Of a DNA stretch of 16,877 nt, positions 14,486 to 16,877 are shown one piece after another. Origin of the DNA: M55B127 sp035269185 (GTDB lineage Bacteria > Bacillota > Halanaerobiia > Halanaerobiales > M55B127); contig CAYSHP010000051.1 in assembly GCA_964430875.1 (NCBI GenBank), positions 1 to 16,877 of the forward strand. Direction: 5' to 3'. Both the position numbers and the translations under genes were made by a program. Position 1 is the stretch's first letter, and every line of letters begins with the position of its first letter. Below the pieces are notes generated by a model. That model saw nothing but the letters and a program-made list of their open reading frames with translations, ran no database searches and had not been told where the DNA came from.

Positions 14486-15793
14486 TTGAAAATAATATAT
14501 TATATAAATCAATTTTTTGGAAATATTGGAGGAGAAGAAGCTGCTAATCAGCCTCCTGTTATCAAGGAAGGCGCTGTTGGTCCTGCCGGTGGTCTAGAAA
14601 ACATGTTAGAAGGAAAAGGAGAAGTAGTAGCTACTATTATTTGTGGTGACTCCTACTTCGCAGAAAATCAAAGTGAAGCTAAAGATAAAATTTTAAAAGA
14701 AATATCAAAATATAAAGCTGATATATTTGTGGCTGGTCCAGCATTTAATGCTGGAAGATATGGTATTGCTTGTGGTTCTATTTGTCAGGCAGTACAGGAA
14801 AAGTTAAAAATACCAGCTTTAACAGCGATGTATCCAGAAAATCCTGGAGTAGATCCTTACAGAAAAGAAGTATATATATTAAAAACAGGAGATTCTGCTG
14901 CATCGATGAGAAAAGCCTTACCAAAAATGGCTGAGTTTATACCACGTCTATTATCTGATGAAGAAATAGGTTTTCCAGAAGAAGAAGGTTATATACCACA
15001 GGGCAGAAGAGTTAATATATTTTCTGATAAATCCGGAGCTGTTAGAGCAGTAGATATGCTCATGAAAAAGATGAAAGGTGAAGAATTTGATACTGAACTA
15101 CCCATGCCTGTCTTTACTCATGTAGAACCAGTTCCCGGTATAATATTAGATGAAGCAACAATAGCGGTCATTACTACAGGAGGTATTGTCCCCTGGGGTA
15201 ATCCGGATAGTTTAAAAGCTTCTAATGCTGATAGATTTTTAATCTATAACATAGAAGATATTGATGATCTTAAAGAAGGTGAATATCAAACAGTACACGG
15301 AGGTTATGATCCTGTATATGCAAACGAAGATCCAGACCGGATATTACCTCTAGATGTATTAAAAGAATTAGAGTCGGAAAAAGTATTTAATAAATTATAT
15401 AATGAATATTTTGTAACAGTAGGAAATACTACCGCGGTTTCAAATGCTAGAAAATTTGGTGAAGATATTGCAGAAAGATTATTAAATGATGGAGTGGATG
15501 GAGTTATTTTAACTTCCACCTGAGGTACTGACACACGTTGCGGAGCAACGATGGTTAAGTATATTGAAAAAGCAGGCATTCCTGCTGTCCATATTTGTGC
15601 TATAACAAATATTTCTGAGACTGTAGGAGCTAATAGAATTGTACCAGCAGTAGCAATACCTCATCCGACTGGCAATCCTGAATTATCTAAAGAAGAAGAA
15701 TATATTCTGCGTAAAAATCTGATTAAAAAAGCATTAGAAGCACTTGAGACAGATATTAATGGGCAGACTTTATTTAAAGGTGTTAGAGTTTAA
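14486..15793 (+). CDS. GrdB/GrdF/GrdH-type selenoprotein (protein B, Sec subunit), UGA at 15521 = Sec346
   Basis: Read through the in-frame TGA at 15521-15523 as selenocysteine, this is a 435-residue protein, the normal family length. The two halves (14486-15520 and 15524-15793) are in the same frame and both match the family: 'IYYINQFFGNIGGEEAANQPP' at the start, then 'LTSTU', 'GATMVKYIEKAGIPAVHIC' and 'VGANRIVPAVAIPHPTGNPEL' after the Sec. The Sec attacks the substrate's C-N bond and passes the carboxymethyl group to GrdA. The family motif around Sec is usually UGTCTRC, to my knowledge; here it is U346-G-T-D349-T-R-C352, so the middle Cys is Asp. The start is TTG at 14486, since no ATG is in frame upstream, with GAAAGGGGG 13 nt before it. 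A 6-bp hairpin 12 nt after the UGA is a good SECIS candidate. Confidence 0.94.
15521..15550 (+). promoter_or_regulatory. Sec UGA and candidate SECIS hairpin in the grdB-type gene
   Basis: The UGA is at 15521-15523. A perfect 6-bp stem CGTTGC (15536-15541) / GCAACG (15545-15550) has loop GGA (15542-15544). The loop begins with G, 19 nt after the UGA, which agrees with the bacterial SECIS rules (short apical loop with a G in its first two bases, roughly 16-37 nt from the UGA). It overlaps coding sequence, as bacterial SECIS elements do. Confidence 0.75.
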
Positions 15794-15810
15794 ATAAGGA
15801 GGTTAACAAA

Positions 15811-16281
15811 ATGTTTGAAGGAAAAAAGGTTATCATTTTAGGGGATCGAGATGGTATACCCGGTCCTGCCATTAAAGATTGTATTGAAACAACTAAAGCA
15901 GATGAAGTTGTATTTATGAGTACCGAATGTTTTGTCTGAACAAGCGCAGGAGCTATGGACCTAGAGAATCAATCTAGAATAAAAGAATTAGCAGAAAAGT
16001 ATGATCCAGCCAATATATTAGTTATAATTGGTGGAGCAGAAGCAGAAGCTTCCGGACTTACTTGTGAAACAGTAAGTAATGGAGATCCTACATTTGCAGG
16101 TCCATTGGCAGGAGTCCAGTTAGGGCTCGCGTGTTATCATGTTTTAGAACCTGAAGTAAAGAATGAGATTGATGATGAAGTTTATGAGGAACAGATAAGT
16201 ATGATGGAAATGGTTCTTGAGGTTGAAGATATTATAGGTGAAACCAAAAAATATAGAGAAAAATATTCTAAATATAACTAA
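15811..16281 (+). CDS. grdA: Glycine/sarcosine/betaine reductase selenoprotein A, UGA at 15937 = Sec43
   Basis: Read through the TGA at 15937-15939, this is a 156-residue protein with the invariant GrdA motif C40-F-V-U43-T-S-A-G-A-M-D. GrdA is the shared small carrier: its Sec accepts the carboxymethyl group from protein B as a selenoether, and with protein C yields acetyl phosphate, after which the Cys/Sec pair is re-reduced by thioredoxin. The N terminus 'KKVIILGDRDGIPGPAI' and C-terminal 'GPLAGVQLGLACYHVLEPEVK' are typical, and length matches known GrdA. AAGGAGG is 8 nt upstream of the ATG and 2-3 nt past the preceding stop, indicating coupling to the GrdB-type gene. GrdC/GrdD (protein C) are not in the window; they may lie downstream or elsewhere. 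Ordinary ORF calling would start this gene falsely at 15955. Confidence 0.97.
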
Positions 16282-16291
16282 GGTAGATTAT

Positions 16292-16313
16292 TAGGGGGGA
16301 TAATTCCCCTCTA
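16292..16313 (+). terminator. Hairpin/attenuator between grdA and grdX
   Basis: An 8-bp stem TAGGGGGG (16292-16299) / CCCCTCTA (16306-16313, one G-T wobble) with a 6-nt loop is followed by TTTGTCTATATATAG. The short U run makes it a likely partial terminator. It would reduce grdX and reductase expression relative to grdA, which is needed in larger amounts. Confidence 0.6.
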
Positions 16314-16353
16314 TTTGTCTATATATAGAGTTTAAAGTAAGGGGAGGATAAAA

Positions 16354-16728
16354 TTGAACTATATTTATGTTACTAATAATCCATTAATAAAAGAAAAAAT
16401 TGATGCTAAAAATATAATATTTATTAAAGGAACTGTATTAGATGTATATAAAAGAGCTAGAAAGTTAATAACCCAAAGAAACATATTAGTCAGCCATCCA
16501 CTTACAGGTAATATTCCTCCCAATATAATTCCGTTTAAAACTGTGATTTTAAAAAAAGGTAACAGCATTTCAAAAGAAGATTTGCAAATCATGGATAAAT
16601 CTATTAGATATTTAAACAGATTATCAAAAGACAATGTAAAATCTAAATGGAGTGCAAAAGAATTGAGGGATTATAAAATATTAGATTTGGATTATGCTAA
16701 AACAGTTATAAAAAACAAAAAGGAGTAA
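16354..16728 (+). CDS. grdX: GrdX family protein
   Basis: This 124-residue protein matches the small GrdX family found almost only in glycine/sarcosine/betaine reductase operons. Its biochemical role is not established. Visible features are the N-terminal 'MNYIYVTNNPLIKEKI', the central 'VYKRARKLITQRNILVSHPLTGNIPPNIIPFKTVIL' and a lysine-rich C-terminal tail. There is no signal peptide or membrane segment. The start is TTG at 16354, with GGGGAGG about 6 nt upstream. It sits between grdA and the thioredoxin-reductase-like gene; in several clostridial Grd operons it also neighbours trxB, which supports the assignment. Confidence 0.8.
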   Translation: MNYIYVTNNPLIKEKIDAKNIIFIKGTVLDVYKRARKLITQRNILVSHPLTGNIPPNIIPFKTVILKKGNSISKEDLQIMDKSIRYLNRLSKDNVKSKWSAKELRDYKILDLDYAKTVIKNKKE

Positions 16729-16836
16729 ATATAATTATAAATTTTATAAAAAGATTTTTATTAGGTGTTTTTAAGTGTAAATTATATTCGTATATATATA
16801 TTAATTGTAAATAATTTCAATAAGGGGGAAATACAA

Positions 16837-16877
16837 GTGAGTAATACATATGATCTAATAATTGTCGGAGGCGGCCC
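16837..16877 (+). CDS. trxB: Start of a thioredoxin-reductase-like flavoprotein (cut by window end)
   Basis: Only 13 codons plus two bases are present: GTG start at 16837, then SNTYDLIIVGGGP..., the FAD-binding dinucleotide fold (GxGxxG) expected at the N terminus of low-molecular-weight thioredoxin reductases. AAGGGGGA lies about 7 nt before the GTG. In Grd operons trxB and trxA regularly stand next to grdX and supply electrons that re-reduce GrdA, so thioredoxin reductase is the best guess. Any other FAD-dependent oxidoreductase would look the same over this short stretch. It is preceded by a 108-bp AT-rich gap with no clear hairpin. Confidence 0.65.
   Translation, partial: MSNTYDLIIVGGG

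Noticed and set aside
15551..15793. Separate 80-residue gene after the GrdB-type ORF
   Set aside because: It is the C-terminal part of the same selenoprotein, in frame across the UGA at 15521, and has no ribosome binding site of its own.
13177..15793. D-proline reductase (Prd) instead of a Grd-type reductase
   Set aside because: The N-C pyruvoyl cleavage context SGNC near residue 242, the GrdB-type start and Sec context, and the following canonical GrdA and GrdX all point to the Grd family; Prd systems do not use GrdA.
15955..16281. Separate 108-residue gene starting at 15955
   Set aside because: It is the C-terminal part of GrdA after Sec43; the true start is the ATG at 15811 with AAGGAGG upstream.
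1..16877. CRISPR arrays, tRNA/rRNA genes, insertion sequences
   Set aside because: No regularly spaced repeats, no tRNA-like cloverleaf and no transposase-like ORF with terminal repeats were seen by eye.

Overview
The window is AT-rich, with short AT-rich spacers, strong AGGAGG-type ribosome binding sites and frequent ATA/AGA codons. Together with a selenium-dependent Grd (glycine/sarcosine/betaine-type) reductase module, this points to a strictly anaerobic, amino-acid- or betaine-fermenting low-GC Firmicute of clostridial or Halanaerobiales type. The exact taxon cannot be read from the sequence. Nearly all genes are on the + strand and read as one metabolic locus; the exception is a small exported OB-fold-like protein at the left edge.

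Left part (1-3660): a terminator from a gene to the left, the minus-strand secreted protein (148-720), and about 1 kb of mostly non-coding AT-rich DNA holding fragments of decayed reading frames. Then comes a MoaD/ThiS-like sulfur carrier (1757-1996), followed by a PAS-AAA+-Fis sigma-54 activator (2031-3542) with a clear terminator.

Middle part (3660-12992): a sigma-54 promoter (3775-3790) lies in front of a small unknown gene, a TRAP solute-binding protein, an iron alcohol dehydrogenase, a tungsten-type aldehyde:ferredoxin oxidoreductase (AOR), the TRAP membrane subunits DctQ and DctM, an opine-dehydrogenase-family enzyme and an ornithine-cyclodeaminase/mu-crystallin-family enzyme. Two long perfect hairpins (5439-5476 and 8671-8734) divide this putative operon into segments.

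Right part (13132-16877): a second, near-perfect sigma-54 promoter (13132-13147) drives a Grd module. It contains a GrdE-type pyruvoyl proprotein, a GrdB-type selenoprotein (in-frame UGA at 15521), the GrdA selenoprotein (in-frame UGA at 15937), GrdX, and the start of a thioredoxin-reductase-like flavoprotein cut by the window end. Simple ORF calling breaks both selenoproteins; the annotation here joins them.

Working model (inference): the PAS activator senses a small molecule and switches on both sigma-54 promoters, probably through a repeated 18-bp motif upstream of each. The TRAP system imports a carboxylated amine. The opine-dehydrogenase-like and mu-crystallin-like enzymes interconvert secondary amines, imines and amino acids plus keto acids. 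The Grd reductase reductively cleaves the resulting glycine or N-substituted glycine with electrons from thioredoxin. AOR plus alcohol dehydrogenase, with the sulfur carrier serving the AOR cofactor, handle an aldehyde and balance ferredoxin and NADH. The substrate is not determined by the sequence. The combination of Grd with opine-type enzymes, and an unusual Asp in the selenocysteine motif of the GrdB-type subunit, make a non-standard substrate plausible.
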